A DNA stretch of 64,000 nucleotides, taken from an uncultured Ruminococcus sp. Lineage in GTDB: Bacteria; Bacillota; Clostridia; Oscillospirales; Ruminococcaceae. The number at the start of each line of letters is the position of its first letter. Position 1 is the stretch's first letter. A model generated the notes under the pieces. It ran no database searches. It saw nothing but the letters and a program-made list of their open reading frames with translations, and had not been told where the DNA came from. The stretch spans positions 149,044-213,043 of the forward strand of contig CACZFN010000002.1 in assembly GCA_902780505.1 (NCBI GenBank). The letters are read 5' to 3'. The position numbers were made by a program, and so were the translations under genes. Below, piece after piece: positions 49,266 to 58,563 of the stretch.

Positions 49266-50696
49266 ATGACAAATTCATACGAGAGCCCGTTTTGTACAAG
49301 ATACGCAAGTGAGGAAATGCAGTATGTTTTCTCGGCTGATAAGAAGTTTACTACATGGAGAAGACTGTGGGTGGCACTTGCAAGAGCTGAGATGAAACTC
49401 GGCCTGCCCATAACTCAGGAACAGGTGGACGAACTTGAAGCAAATATAGAGAATATTGACTATGAAGTTGCAAAAGAGCGTGAAAAGCTCGTGCGCCATG
49501 ACGTTATGTCACACGTATATGCTTACGGGAAGGTCTGCCCTAAGGCTGCGGGCATAATACACCTCGGCGCCACAAGCTGCTATGTAGGCGATAATACAGA
49601 TATTATCATTATGCGTGATGCACTTAAAATAGTAAAGAGAAAGCTTTTGGGCGTTATAAAGAACCTTTCAGATTTTGCAGCTGAATATAAGTCGCTTCCC
49701 TGCCTTGCATATACACACTGTCAGCCCGCACAGCTGACAACTGTCGGCAAGAGGGCAACGCTCTGGTGCAACGAACTGCTTTATGATTTAGAACAGATAG
49801 ATTTCCAGATGTCGCGCTTAAAGCTTTTGGGCTCAAAGGGTACAACAGGCACACAGGCATCTTTTATGGAACTATTTGAAGGTGACAGGGAAAAGATAAA
49901 GGCACTTGAAAAAATGATAGCTGATGAAATGGGCTTTGACGGCGTTGTTCCTGTTTCCGGGCAGACATATTCAAGGAAGATAGATTCCTTCGTGGTACAG
50001 GCACTTGCAGGCATTGCTCAGAGTGCATCTAAGTTTTCAAACGATATAAGACTTCTCCAGTCATTCAAGGAGATAGAGGAACCGTTTGAGAAAAACCAGA
50101 TAGGCTCGTCAGCTATGGCTTATAAGAGAAACCCCATGCGTTCAGAGCGTATAACTTCACTTTCAAGATATGTTATGGTTGACGTATTGAACCCGTACTT
50201 CACTGCGGGAACACAGTGGTTTGAAAGAACACTTGATGACTCGGCTAACAAAAGGATATCTGTGGCAGAGGCTTTCTTAGGCACTGATGCTATACTCAAT
50301 ATCATGCTCAACGTGACAAAAGGTCTTGTGGTACATGAAAAGATAATCACAAGGCGTGTAATGGCAGAACTGCCCTTTATGGCAACAGAGAATATAATGA
50401 TGGACGCCGTAAAGAAGGGCGGCAACAGGCAGGAACTCCATGAGAGGATAAGGGAATACTCAATGATAGCAGGTGCAAATGTAAAGGACAAAGGTCTTGA
50501 CAATAACCTGTGCGAGCTTATTCTCCAAGATCCCATGTTTATGATAAACAAGGAGGAAATGGACAGGATAATGAAGCCCGAAAACTTTATCGGTGCAAGC
50601 CCCGAACAGGTCGGCGAGTTTATAGAAAACTGCGTTCGCCCCGTACTTGAAGCAAACGGCATAACCGAGGGCGAGGATATAGAAATAAACGTATAA
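49266..50696 (+). CDS. purB: adenylosuccinate lyase
   Basis: Catalyses two steps of purine synthesis (release of fumarate from SAICAR and from adenylosuccinate). From ATG 49266 (nine nt after AAGGAG) it has 476 residues. Seen are RHDVMSHVYAYG, HLGATSCYVGDNTD, the catalytic His region AYTHCQPAQLTTVGKR, GTTGTQASF, and the flexible catalytic loop GSSAMAYKRNPMRSERI. This length and pattern match the longer eukaryote-like/Firmicute form. It follows the tandem-repeat array. Confidence 0.94.
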   Translation: MTNSYESPFCTRYASEEMQYVFSADKKFTTWRRLWVALARAEMKLGLPITQEQVDELEANIENIDYEVAKEREKLVRHDVMSHVYAYGKVCPKAAGIIHLGATSCYVGDNTDIIIMRDALKIVKRKLLGVIKNLSDFAAEYKSLPCLAYTHCQPAQLTTVGKRATLWCNELLYDLEQIDFQMSRLKLLGSKGTTGTQASFMELFEGDREKIKALEKMIADEMGFDGVVPVSGQTYSRKIDSFVVQALAGIAQSASKFSNDIRLLQSFKEIEEPFEKNQIGSSAMAYKRNPMRSERITSLSRYVMVDVLNPYFTAGTQWFERTLDDSANKRISVAEAFLGTDAILNIMLNVTKGLVVHEKIITRRVMAELPFMATENIMMDAVKKGGNRQELHERIREYSMIAGANVKDKGLDNNLCELILQDPMFMINKEEMDRIMKPENFIGASPEQVGEFIENCVRPVLEANGITEGEDIEINV

Positions 50697-50723
50697 AAGG
50701 CAAATAGAAACCGGAGGAAACTG

Positions 50724-52544
50724 ATGAAAAAGAAGCTACTTGCATTTGCTGTCGCTTTTATTGCCATGACAGGTCTGGCAGGGACGGCAGATGATTTAAA
50801 GCTAAACGCATATGCTCAGGAAACATCTGTAGTACAGCAGGCTGAAACCAAAGCCCCTGTGCTTAGCGCAAAAACAAACGGGAAGGCTGTTAAAGTGACC
50901 TTTAACGCTGTTGAGAATGCAAAAAGCTATCAGCTTTACAGGCAGGCATTGAGTGAAGCTGATGTTGATGCACTTGTTTTCAGCACCGAAGAACAAAAAA
51001 CAAGCTACACCTTCAACGACACCGAAACAGACACGTGTGTAAACTACACATACTACGTAAAGGCGGTTTTTGAAGACGGCAGTGAGGCAGTAAGTGAAAA
51101 GGCATCCGCTTATGCAGGGCTTGACACAGCTTCGGCTAAGGTGAGCGCCCAGGCAGAAGGCAGTATAACACTTCAGCTTGCAAAGGTCGAAAACGCCAAC
51201 AGATACCGCGTTTACATAGTTGACCTTGAAACAGGTATAAAAACAGGCCTTGCAAGGCTTGTAAACGGCAAGACTGAATACACATACAAAAAAGCCGCAG
51301 GCGGGAATGTTTACAAATTCTATGTTGTTGCCGACAATGTTCTTGATGACGGCACTGTAGTATCGGGCAAGGGATCATATGTGCAGGCTTCACAGCCGAT
51401 ATTCGCACCAAAGTTTACGCTAAAAGCTTCTGCCGACACGGCACAGCTCAGCTGGAAGGCTTCCTCGGGCGCTGACTGGTACAAAATATATAAGTATGAT
51501 TCCAATGCAAAAAAATGGAAGGGCGTAAGAACACTTGCAGCGACAAAGACATCTTACACGGTAAAAGGACTTGAGATAGGCAAGGAACACACCTTTGTTG
51601 TAAGGGCGGCGGCTGATACCGGCACAGGTCTTGTATTTGACAAAAAAATGGCTGAACCGCAGACTATGGTATCAAAGCTTGCAACACCCGGTTTTACAGG
51701 TGTCAGCTTCAAAGGCAGGACGGTCACTGTTTCGTGGAAGCAGGTTTCGGGCGCAAGCGGCTACCATATATATATGTATGATGCAGCAAAGAAAAAATAC
51801 GTTCTTTACAAGGGCGTGGCAGCGGGCAGGAGTTCATATTCATCATCATCAAAAATAAAGCTCGGCAGCACATATAAATTCAAGATACGTGCTTTCAAAA
51901 AGCTTGCTGACGGCACTGTGGCATACTCGGTATTCTCAGGCATGAGATCTGCAACACCGAAGGTAAGGATAGTTATTGATCCGGGCCACATTGTAGGCGG
52001 CAATGCATGGGGAACAGAATACGACAATGTAGTGAGCGGCTACAGCGAAGCGAAAATGTCCACAGCACTTTCACACTATATGCGTGATTACCTTGAAAGC
52101 TACGGCATAGAAGTCAAGCTTACAAGAGAAGAAGAAACAGCCTATTACCTTGACCTCAAAACACGCGGTTATATGGCTGAGGGGTATGATTTCTTCCTTG
52201 CACTCCATTCAAACGCAGGCGGCACTTCACAGAATGCAGTATATGCATTCTGCTGTGTAGACGGCAAGGCAGATGCTATCGGTGCAAAGCTCACAGCTGC
52301 TATAGCAAAGACTATGGGCGTTACCGACGGCGGTGTGGTACACAGATATTCGGACGACTATCCCGGACAGGATTACTACTGTGTAGTAAGGACCGCAAAG
52401 GCTGTCGGCGTTTCGGGAATACTTATGGAACATTCCTACCATACAAAACCTTCTGTAAGGGCCTGGCTTATGGATCAGAATAACCTCAAAAAGCTTGGCA
52501 AGGCTGAGGCTGATGTAATAGCAAAATACTTCGGCGTTATATGA
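50724..52544 (+). CDS. secreted N-acetylmuramoyl-L-alanine amidase with Fn3-like domains
   Basis: A 606-residue secreted cell-wall enzyme. Signal peptide ~1-32 (AFAVAFIAMTGLAGTA). Four fibronectin type III-like modules (~45-410; NAKSYQLYRQ, ANRYRVYIVD, GADWYKIYKYD, SGYHIYMYDAAKK). C-terminal Amidase_3 domain (~417-606): VIDPGHIVGG with the first zinc His, the Glu region SGYSEAKMS, LHSNAGG with the second His, and the catalytic Glu in GILMEHSYHT. It likely cuts the bond between muramic acid and L-Ala in peptidoglycan. It lies 27 bp after purB and is followed by a strong terminator. Confidence 0.9.
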   Translation: MKKKLLAFAVAFIAMTGLAGTADDLKLNAYAQETSVVQQAETKAPVLSAKTNGKAVKVTFNAVENAKSYQLYRQALSEADVDALVFSTEEQKTSYTFNDTETDTCVNYTYYVKAVFEDGSEAVSEKASAYAGLDTASAKVSAQAEGSITLQLAKVENANRYRVYIVDLETGIKTGLARLVNGKTEYTYKKAAGGNVYKFYVVADNVLDDGTVVSGKGSYVQASQPIFAPKFTLKASADTAQLSWKASSGADWYKIYKYDSNAKKWKGVRTLAATKTSYTVKGLEIGKEHTFVVRAAADTGTGLVFDKKMAEPQTMVSKLATPGFTGVSFKGRTVTVSWKQVSGASGYHIYMYDAAKKKYVLYKGVAAGRSSYSSSSKIKLGSTYKFKIRAFKKLADGTVAYSVFSGMRSATPKVRIVIDPGHIVGGNAWGTEYDNVVSGYSEAKMSTALSHYMRDYLESYGIEVKLTREEETAYYLDLKTRGYMAEGYDFFLALHSNAGGTSQNAVYAFCCVDGKADAIGAKLTAAIAKTMGVTDGGVVHRYSDDYPGQDYYCVVRTAKAVGVSGILMEHSYHTKPSVRAWLMDQNNLKKLGKAEADVIAKYFGVI

Positions 52545-52553
52545 TAAAGCTAC

Positions 52554-52582
52554 AAAAAGCAGCGTTTGCAGCGCTGCTTTTT
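52554..52582. terminator. terminator after the amidase gene
   Basis: Stem AAAAAGCAGCG/CGCTGCTTTTT with a 7-nt loop. Confidence 0.85.
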
Positions 52583-52597
52583 CGCATATAAAGGATA

Positions 52598-52626
52598 TTG
52601 CAATTTTGATTTGTTTGTGTTATAAT
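52598..52626 (+). promoter_or_regulatory. promoter for the small membrane gene and proS
   Basis: TTGCAA (52598-52603), 17-bp spacer, TATAAT (52621-52626). Confidence 0.65.
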
Positions 52627-52660
52627 AGTAGGGATAAAAGCGCTGGAACGGAGGGGTAAT

Positions 52661-52942
52661 ATGAACAGCGAAACGCTTTCTCTGCTGATAGAGTTTGCGG
52701 TAAAGGCGGTCGTCATTATGGCACTTATCGCTTTTATGGCAGTTATAACCCCGAAGATAGCAGCGTTTATACAAAAACGCCACCCACAGATAAATGAAAA
52801 GCCAAAAACCCCTGATGACGGCGTAAAGGGCGTTTACGATAAGCAGAGTGAAAAATACGATCTTAACTATAAGATCTACAATACTGATATATATGGAGTT
52901 GATTTTAAACATGGCAAAAAAAGGAAACAAGATGGTGAATGA
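52661..52942 (+). CDS. 93-residue single-helix membrane protein overlapping proS
   Basis: One N-terminal membrane helix ([22 protein letters not shown]) and a hydrophilic tail ending [19 protein letters not shown] before the ATG is strong and a good promoter lies 35 bp further upstream, so it is very likely translated. Its last 32 nt overlap the start of proS in another frame. No family is recognised. Confidence 0.65.
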   Translation: MNSETLSLLIEFAVKAVVIMALIAFMAVITPKIAAFIQKRHPQINEKPKTPDDGVKGVYDKQSEKYDLNYKIYNTDIYGVDFKHGKKRKQDGE

Positions 52943-54356
52943 TATCACCGCTATGGACGAGGATTTCGCAAAGTGGTATACAGATATCTGCAAGAAAGCA
53001 GAACTCGTTGAGTACACAAGCGTAAAGGGCTGCATGGTAATACGCCCGTACGGTTATGCTATATGGGAAAATATTCAGCATATACTTGACACAATGTTCA
53101 AGGAAACAGGGCATGAAAATGTTTGTATGCCTATGTTTATCCCCGAAAGCCTTTTGCAGAAGGAAAAGGATCACGTTGAAGGCTTTGCGCCCGAAGTTGC
53201 ATGGGTGACATACGGCGGAAACGAAAAGCTTGAGGACAGGCTTTGCGTCCGCCCGACTTCCGAAACGCTTTTCTGTGAGCATTATGCAAATATCGTTCAT
53301 TCCTACCGTGACCTGCCAAAGCTGTACAATCAGTGGGTATCTGTAGTAAGGTGGGAAAAGACCACAAGACCGTTCCTGCGTTCAAGAGAATTCTTATGGC
53401 AGGAGGGACATACGATACACGAAACCGCACAGGAAGCTATTGAAGAAACAGAGAGAATGTTAAACGTCTATGCGAAATTCTGTGAGGAAAGCCTTGCAAT
53501 GCCTGTAGTAAAGGGCAGAAAAACCGATTCGGACAAGTTTGCAGGTGCAGAAGCGACCTATGCGATAGAAGCTATGATGCATGACGGCAAGGCACTTCAG
53601 GCGGGAACATCTCACTATTTCGGCGACGGTTTTGCAAGGGCATTTGGCATACAGTTCACAAGCCGTGAAAACAAGCTTGAATACCCTCATCAGACATCAT
53701 GGGGCGTGACAACAAGACTTATCGGCGCAGTGATAATGACACACGGTGACGACAACGGGCTTGTACTGCCGCCTGCTGTTGCACCTGTTCAGGCTGTTAT
53801 AATCCCGATACAGCAGTTTAAAGAGGGCGTTCTTGAAAAGGCAAAAGAGATCGAGGACAAGCTCAAAGCGCTCGGCATCCGTGTCAAGACAGACGACAGC
53901 GATAATTCACCCGGGTGGAAGTTTGCAGAGCATGAGATGCGCGGCGTTCCTGTACGTATAGAGATAGGACCTAAGGATATAGAAAACAGCCAGTGCGTTA
54001 TCGGCATAAGATACAGCGGCGAAAAGCTGACAGTGTCGCTTGACGAAATGGCTGAGAAGGTAACTGGGCTTTTAAAGACTGATATCCCGAAGGGAATGTT
54101 TAACAAGGCACTTGAAAACCGCAGGAACAGGACATTTGCCTGCAAGACTATCGACGAGATGAACGAAGCACTTGCAGAAAAAGACTGCTTTATCCACGCT
54201 ATGTGGTGCGGTGATGAAGCCTGCGAAGACAAGGTAAAGGAACTTACAGGCGCAGGTTCAAGATGTATACCTTTTGAGCAGGAAAAGATAAGCGATGTCT
54301 GCGTGTGCTGCGGCAAGCCTGCAAGCAAAATGGTACTGTGGGGCAAGGCATACTGA
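52911..54356 (+). CDS. proS: prolyl-tRNA synthetase (ProS type 3, archaeal/eukaryotic-like)
   Basis: Charges tRNA-Pro. From ATG 52911 it has 481 residues, the size of the type 3 enzymes that lack the large editing insertion. The start follows the family's M-A-K-K pattern ([20 protein letters not shown]). Class II motifs: [69 protein letters not shown], and the C-terminal anticodon domain plus a zinc-like [17 protein letters not shown] region. GGAG lies upstream within the overlapping small gene, so translation may be coupled; a second ATG at 52932 has AAAGGA but would drop the conserved start. Confidence 0.94.
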   Translation: MAKKGNKMVNDITAMDEDFAKWYTDICKKAELVEYTSVKGCMVIRPYGYAIWENIQHILDTMFKETGHENVCMPMFIPESLLQKEKDHVEGFAPEVAWVTYGGNEKLEDRLCVRPTSETLFCEHYANIVHSYRDLPKLYNQWVSVVRWEKTTRPFLRSREFLWQEGHTIHETAQEAIEETERMLNVYAKFCEESLAMPVVKGRKTDSDKFAGAEATYAIEAMMHDGKALQAGTSHYFGDGFARAFGIQFTSRENKLEYPHQTSWGVTTRLIGAVIMTHGDDNGLVLPPAVAPVQAVIIPIQQFKEGVLEKAKEIEDKLKALGIRVKTDDSDNSPGWKFAEHEMRGVPVRIEIGPKDIENSQCVIGIRYSGEKLTVSLDEMAEKVTGLLKTDIPKGMFNKALENRRNRTFACKTIDEMNEALAEKDCFIHAMWCGDEACEDKVKELTGAGSRCIPFEQEKISDVCVCCGKPASKMVLWGKAY

Positions 54357-54440
54357 TTCTGACAGGGCTTAAAATAACAGAGGTAAGAATAATCCTCCGC
54401 TGCTGGAATGGCGGCGGGGGATTTGTTTAACGGAGTGGCT

Positions 54441-55142
54441 ATGAATATACTCAAAGACAAACGCCTTATGCTGTGCGCCGAAATGGTAAAGGGCGATGCG
54501 GCGGCTGATATCGGGACAGACCACGGGTATCTGCCGACACACCTTGTACTGCAAGGCAAATGCACAAGATGTATAGCGGCGGATATAAACCCCATGCCGC
54601 TTGACGCCGCAAGAAAGACAGTTACCGAAAACGGTGTGAGCACAAAGGTGGATATAGTTTTATCTGACGGGCTTGAAAGTGTTGAACTTACCGGGATCAC
54701 CGATGTAATAATTGCGGGAATGGGCGGTGAGCTCATCGCAAGAATTATTGATGACTGCAAAACACTGCACAGCAAAGACAATGATATAAACCTTGTACTA
54801 CAGCCCATGACAAGACCTGAGGAACTACGCATCTACCTTTACGAAAACGGCTTTGAAGTGACAAGTGAGCGCTGTGTGCGTGAGGGAAGGTTTATATATT
54901 CCGTTATGTGTGCACGTTTTATCGGAGAAAAGCCCGCATACGAAATGGATAAACGCTATATACACTTAGGGCGGACTGACATTACCGAAGGCTTTGGAAA
55001 GGAGTATGCCATTGACAGGATAAACAAGCTTAAAAAAGCCGCAGAAGGTATGCTTAAAAGCAAAGACAGCAGGCAGGAGGGCTTACAGAAAGCTGAACTT
55101 GTTAAAATGCTGACGGATCAATTAAGGGAGGCAGAGCAGTGA
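54441..55142 (+). CDS. trmK: tRNA (adenine-22-N1)-methyltransferase
   Basis: A SAM-dependent enzyme making m1A22 in bacterial tRNAs; 233 residues from ATG 54441 (after ACGGAGTGGC). The Rossmann motif is AAADIGTDHGYLPTHLV, with IAADINPMPLDAARKT, VLSDGLESV and the family block DVIIAGMGGELIARII. The C-terminal coiled coil (INKLKKAAEGMLKSKDSRQEG) is typical for TrmK. It overlaps the Nif3 gene by 4 nt (GTGA), the common trmK-nif3 pair. Confidence 0.92.
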   Translation: MNILKDKRLMLCAEMVKGDAAADIGTDHGYLPTHLVLQGKCTRCIAADINPMPLDAARKTVTENGVSTKVDIVLSDGLESVELTGITDVIIAGMGGELIARIIDDCKTLHSKDNDINLVLQPMTRPEELRIYLYENGFEVTSERCVREGRFIYSVMCARFIGEKPAYEMDKRYIHLGRTDITEGFGKEYAIDRINKLKKAAEGMLKSKDSRQEGLQKAELVKMLTDQLREAEQ

Positions 55143-55900
55143 TACTTGTAAAAGACATATATCAGTTCCTTGATGAACTTGCACCGTTTTCAATACAGGC
55201 GGGGTACGATAACAGCGGACTTGTTATCGGCAATATGTATTACGGCGTAAAGACAGTTCTTGTTGCACTTGACATAACAAACGACATTATAACTGATGCC
55301 GAAGAACTCGGCGCTGAACTTATAATAACACACCACCCGCCTATTTTCCATGCATTAAAGTGCATTGATACCGAAACGCCTGTAGGGGCGCTGGCTGCTG
55401 ACGGGATATCTGTAATATCATCACACACCTGCTTTGACAGCGCACAGGGCGGACTGAACGACATACTGTGCCAGAGGTTATCGCTTGATATACTTGAAAG
55501 CTTAGCTGTCGAGGACGGCGTGCCAATAGGCTGCATATGCAAATGCCCGCCGCAAAGCCCCGAAGCACTTGCTAAGCGTATAAAAGCAACACTTGGCTGC
55601 AACGTGGTAAGGTTCAACGATATGGGCGGCAGCATAGAGCGCGTTGCCGTATGCTCGGGCAGCGGCGGCAGCCTGCTTGCAGATGTTCTGGCGCAGGAAT
55701 GTGATGCCTTTATCACAGGTGATGTAAAGCACGATGTTTTCATTGATGCCTGCAACGCAGGGGTGACGGTCTTTGATGCGGGGCATTTTCATACAGAGGA
55801 TATTTTTGTGGATTACATAGCCCATAAAATCGGTGAGCGCTTCCCAGCCCTGACAGTGCTCAGATCACCATCGGACAGAGATATACTCAGCTACATATAA
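55139..55900 (+). CDS. Nif3-like dinuclear metal protein (YqfO/NIF3 family)
   Basis: A 253-residue Nif3/GTP cyclohydrolase I type 2-like protein that binds two metal ions; biochemical role not settled. Seen are PFSIQAGYDNSGLVIGN (starting metal region), LIITHHPPIFHALKCI, ISSHTCFDSAQGGLND and the late GDVKHDVFIDACNAGVTVFDAGHFHTE block with conserved His and Glu. It starts with GTG 55139 overlapping trmK. It lacks the PII-like insertion seen in longer members. Confidence 0.88.
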   Translation: MILVKDIYQFLDELAPFSIQAGYDNSGLVIGNMYYGVKTVLVALDITNDIITDAEELGAELIITHHPPIFHALKCIDTETPVGALAADGISVISSHTCFDSAQGGLNDILCQRLSLDILESLAVEDGVPIGCICKCPPQSPEALAKRIKATLGCNVVRFNDMGGSIERVAVCSGSGGSLLADVLAQECDAFITGDVKHDVFIDACNAGVTVFDAGHFHTEDIFVDYIAHKIGERFPALTVLRSPSDRDILSYI

Positions 55901-55932
55901 AAAATGCAGGCTGAAAAGGCAGCCTGCATTTT
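55901..55932. terminator. terminator of the proS/trmK/nif3 region
   Basis: Stem AAAATGCAGGCT/AGCCTGCATTTT. Confidence 0.85.
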
Positions 55933-55947
55933 CCGGTCTTTATGTAT

Positions 55948-55995
55948 AGGCAATACCGCACAAAGCCCACGGGCGTTCTTTGTGCGGTGCTGCCT
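55948..55995. terminator. terminator hairpin of a dispersed palindrome family
   Basis: Arms AGGCAATACCGCACAAAG and CTTTGTGCGGTGCTGCCT, immediately after the stop of the minus-strand RqcH gene. The left arm is identical over 18 bp to the hairpin at 16978-17025. Confidence 0.7.
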
Positions 55996-57756
55996 TTACT
56001 TTTTTTCACGGAGTTTTTCGATCAATGCTTCGTCGGGTTTTACATAAAGCGTCCGGTTGTTTGTAAATATCACCATGCCCGGTTTTGCACCGCCCGGCTT
56101 TTTTACAAACTTGACAAGCGTGTAGTCAACAGGCACCTGCGACGAACTTCTTGCAGAAGAATAATACGCCGCTATCTGTGCGGCTTCGGTTATTGCGGTA
56201 TCCGAGACCTCGCCGCCCTTTGACGTAATTATAACATGGCTGCCTGTTATATCCTTTACGTGCAGCCACATATCAAGCTTTTCACTGTCCTTGCAGGTAA
56301 GCATGTCATTTTGCTTATTGTTCCTGCCGACACGTATCTCAAACCCGTCTGATGACTTAAACCTGTAGGGCGGCTGTGTCTTGACGTTCTTTGCCCCCTT
56401 AGAAAGTCTGGCAGATCTTAAATACCCCTGCTCGTGCAGTTCTATCCTCAACTCGTCTATATCCGTTTCGTTCTGCGCCCGGGTAAGTGTATCAAATACG
56501 CTTTCGATATATTTAAGCTCGTCCTCGCCTTTAGCGATAAGTGCGGTGAGTTTTTTCTCGGCGGTATCGGCTTTGCGGTATTCGCTGTAATACTTCTGGG
56601 CATTCTGTGATGGGGTAAGGCGTTTATCAAGCGGTATTGTCACCTCAGGGCAGCCGTCCTCGTAATAGTTGCCCACTATTACACTTTCATCACCCTTTGA
56701 AAAATTATACAGGTTTGCCATAAGCAGATCACCAAAGATCTTCAGGCGTTCACGGTCGGCACATTCAAGAAGTTCCTGCTTCTGGGCGGCAGTGCGGCGG
56801 GTGATACGCTCACAGGTATTTTGCAGGAATTTATAAAGGTCACTTGCACGCTGCTTCATACGTGCTGTTATATCACGTTCGGTATAAAAATAATCAAGCG
56901 TTTCACAGGCCGTCGGGAAATATATCTTTTCAAACAGCCCGCCGTACTGGTCGATATCGGCAAAACAGAAATCCGTCAGCCTGCCGTCATGTGATCTGAG
57001 AACAGTATACTTATTCTCGTTCTTATCTAAAAGGTCAGCCTGCCTTGAGAGGTAAATAAAAAGCCTGTCAAGCTGCGCTTCATCAAGTGACGAGGCTGTA
57101 ATTTCACTGCTGCTGCATTTTAGCGCACACTCCCTTGCAAACACCGGGGAAAGGCCTTCTACAGACCTGAGCAGCGCTTTTGAAAGTTCAGTATTCGGCC
57201 ACTGTGACAGGGCTGAGGAAAGCTCTGCCTTAGTAAGCGTAAAAATCGAAAGCCTGTTTTCTCTCGGCGGCGGGGCATACATCATACCCGGCAGAACAGG
57301 GCGCACACTTGACATCTCGATCCCGACACGCTTTATAGCATCAATTATCCTGCCCTCACCGTCAAGTACAATAAGATTTGAACGCCTGCCCATTATCTCA
57401 ACCGCAAGTGTGATACGAACGATATCGCCCATTTCATTTGACGAATCAAAATCAAAAAAAAGTATACGCTCCTGCCCCTCCTGCCTGATATCCACAAGCC
57501 TGCCTGATGAAAGCAGCTTACGCATGAGCATACAAAACATAGGCGGCACACGTGGGTTATCAATACTTGCGCGCGTAACGTGTACCCTTGCACCGCCCGC
57601 GGAGGTGTTTATAAGCAGCTTATAACCTCCCTCCCTTGTACGGAATGTGATAAGCAGTTCTTCCTTCGATGGCTGGTGTATCTTATCCACCCGCCCGTCG
57701 GTCAGAATGCTTATCTCCTCTTTTACCTTGCTTAAAAATACACCGTCAAGTGCCAA
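55996..57756 (-). CDS. rqcH: ribosome-associated quality-control factor (NFACT family)
   Basis: A 586-residue NFACT protein (RqcH/fibronectin-binding-like). In Bacillus RqcH binds obstructed 50S subunits and adds C-terminal Ala tails. N-terminal NFACT-N region with MALDGVFLSKVKEEI and RPVLPGMMYAPPP, helical/coiled middle (~280-440, YSEYRKADTAEKKLTALIAKG), and C-terminal NFACT-R domain (SDGFEIRVGRNNKQNDMLTCK, WLHVKDITGSHVII). The DxR-like and HVK motifs expected in the family are present. It is the first of the two genes; 5 nt separate its start from the upstream TtcA-like stop. Confidence 0.93.
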   Translation of the reverse strand: MALDGVFLSKVKEEISILTDGRVDKIHQPSKEELLITFRTREGGYKLLINTSAGGARVHVTRASIDNPRVPPMFCMLMRKLLSSGRLVDIRQEGQERILFFDFDSSNEMGDIVRITLAVEIMGRRSNLIVLDGEGRIIDAIKRVGIEMSSVRPVLPGMMYAPPPRENRLSIFTLTKAELSSALSQWPNTELSKALLRSVEGLSPVFARECALKCSSSEITASSLDEAQLDRLFIYLSRQADLLDKNENKYTVLRSHDGRLTDFCFADIDQYGGLFEKIYFPTACETLDYFYTERDITARMKQRASDLYKFLQNTCERITRRTAAQKQELLECADRERLKIFGDLLMANLYNFSKGDESVIVGNYYEDGCPEVTIPLDKRLTPSQNAQKYYSEYRKADTAEKKLTALIAKGEDELKYIESVFDTLTRAQNETDIDELRIELHEQGYLRSARLSKGAKNVKTQPPYRFKSSDGFEIRVGRNNKQNDMLTCKDSEKLDMWLHVKDITGSHVIITSKGGEVSDTAITEAAQIAAYYSSARSSSQVPVDYTLVKFVKKPGGAKPGMVIFTNNRTLYVKPDEALIEKLREKK

Positions 57757-57760
57757 AGTA

Positions 57761-58549
57761 TCACTCCTTAATGCTCAAAAGCTTTTCTATATCTATATTT
57801 TCAGAGCTTGCGAAAATGTTTTCCCGCACATTCGGGATATCCTTTTCAAGGCGCTCAATAAGGCGCTTTATCTCAAGCCTTTTTGAAGTGCTCTCGTCAT
57901 GTGCTGCATTTTCTGTGAACTTGCAGGCACAGGCTAAGAATTCAAGACCGTTTTTATCACGCCATAGCTTTATGTCACGCTCGTTTACAAGATAAAGCGG
58001 GCGGATAAGCTGCATACCCGCAAAATTCTCACTTTGCAGCTTCGGCATCATAGTCCTTGTCTGACCTGACATAAGGCAGGAAAGAAGTATTGTTTCTATC
58101 ACATCATCAAAATGGTGACCGAGGGCTATTTTATTGCAGCCCCTGTCCTGTGCATTTTTATAAAGATACCCTCGCCGCATACGGGCACAAAGGTAACACG
58201 GACTTTTCTCTATCGTAAAAACACTTTCAAATATCTCGCTTTCAAATATCTCAGCCGTTATAGAAAGCTTATTTGCATTATATTCTATCTTTTCACGGTT
58301 TTGTTTGCTGTATCCGGGATCCATCACAAGGTATTTTACACCTATATCATAAAGTCCTGTTTTTTTAAGCTTATCAAACAAAACCGCAAGCAGCATCGAA
58401 TCCTTGCCGCCTGAAATGCACACAGCCACGTTATCACCGTTTTTGATAAGCTTATAGTCCTCTATCGCTTTGAGAAATCTCAGCCATATACTTTCATAAA
58501 ACTCCGTCATCAGGCTTTCCTGCGGGGAAAGTGTCTTATTCATATCCAT
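57761..58549 (-). CDS. PP-loop ATPase, TtcA-like tRNA thiolation enzyme
   Basis: A 262-residue N-type ATP pyrophosphatase with the PP-loop SGGKDSMLLAVL (~47). Family-specific cysteines are in SPCYLCARMRRGYLY (CxxC) and FLACACKFTEN, and GHHFDDVIETILLSCL is typical. These resemble TtcA (2-thiocytidine at tRNA position 32), which holds an iron-sulfur cluster on such cysteines; another tRNA thiolase is possible. It lies 14 nt after the phosphofructokinase gene and 4 nt before rqcH, in one minus-strand operon. Confidence 0.85.
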   Translation of the reverse strand: MDMNKTLSPQESLMTEFYESIWLRFLKAIEDYKLIKNGDNVAVCISGGKDSMLLAVLFDKLKKTGLYDIGVKYLVMDPGYSKQNREKIEYNANKLSITAEIFESEIFESVFTIEKSPCYLCARMRRGYLYKNAQDRGCNKIALGHHFDDVIETILLSCLMSGQTRTMMPKLQSENFAGMQLIRPLYLVNERDIKLWRDKNGLEFLACACKFTENAAHDESTSKRLEIKRLIERLEKDIPNVRENIFASSENIDIEKLLSIKE

Positions 58550-58563
58550 ATAGCAAACCTCAC

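Noticed and set aside
48294-49411. Minus-strand frames with repeated LANIFLAFARKISPKAASG blocks
   Set aside because: The repetition is just the tandem DNA repeat translated; the frames have no start signals and partly lie opposite real genes.
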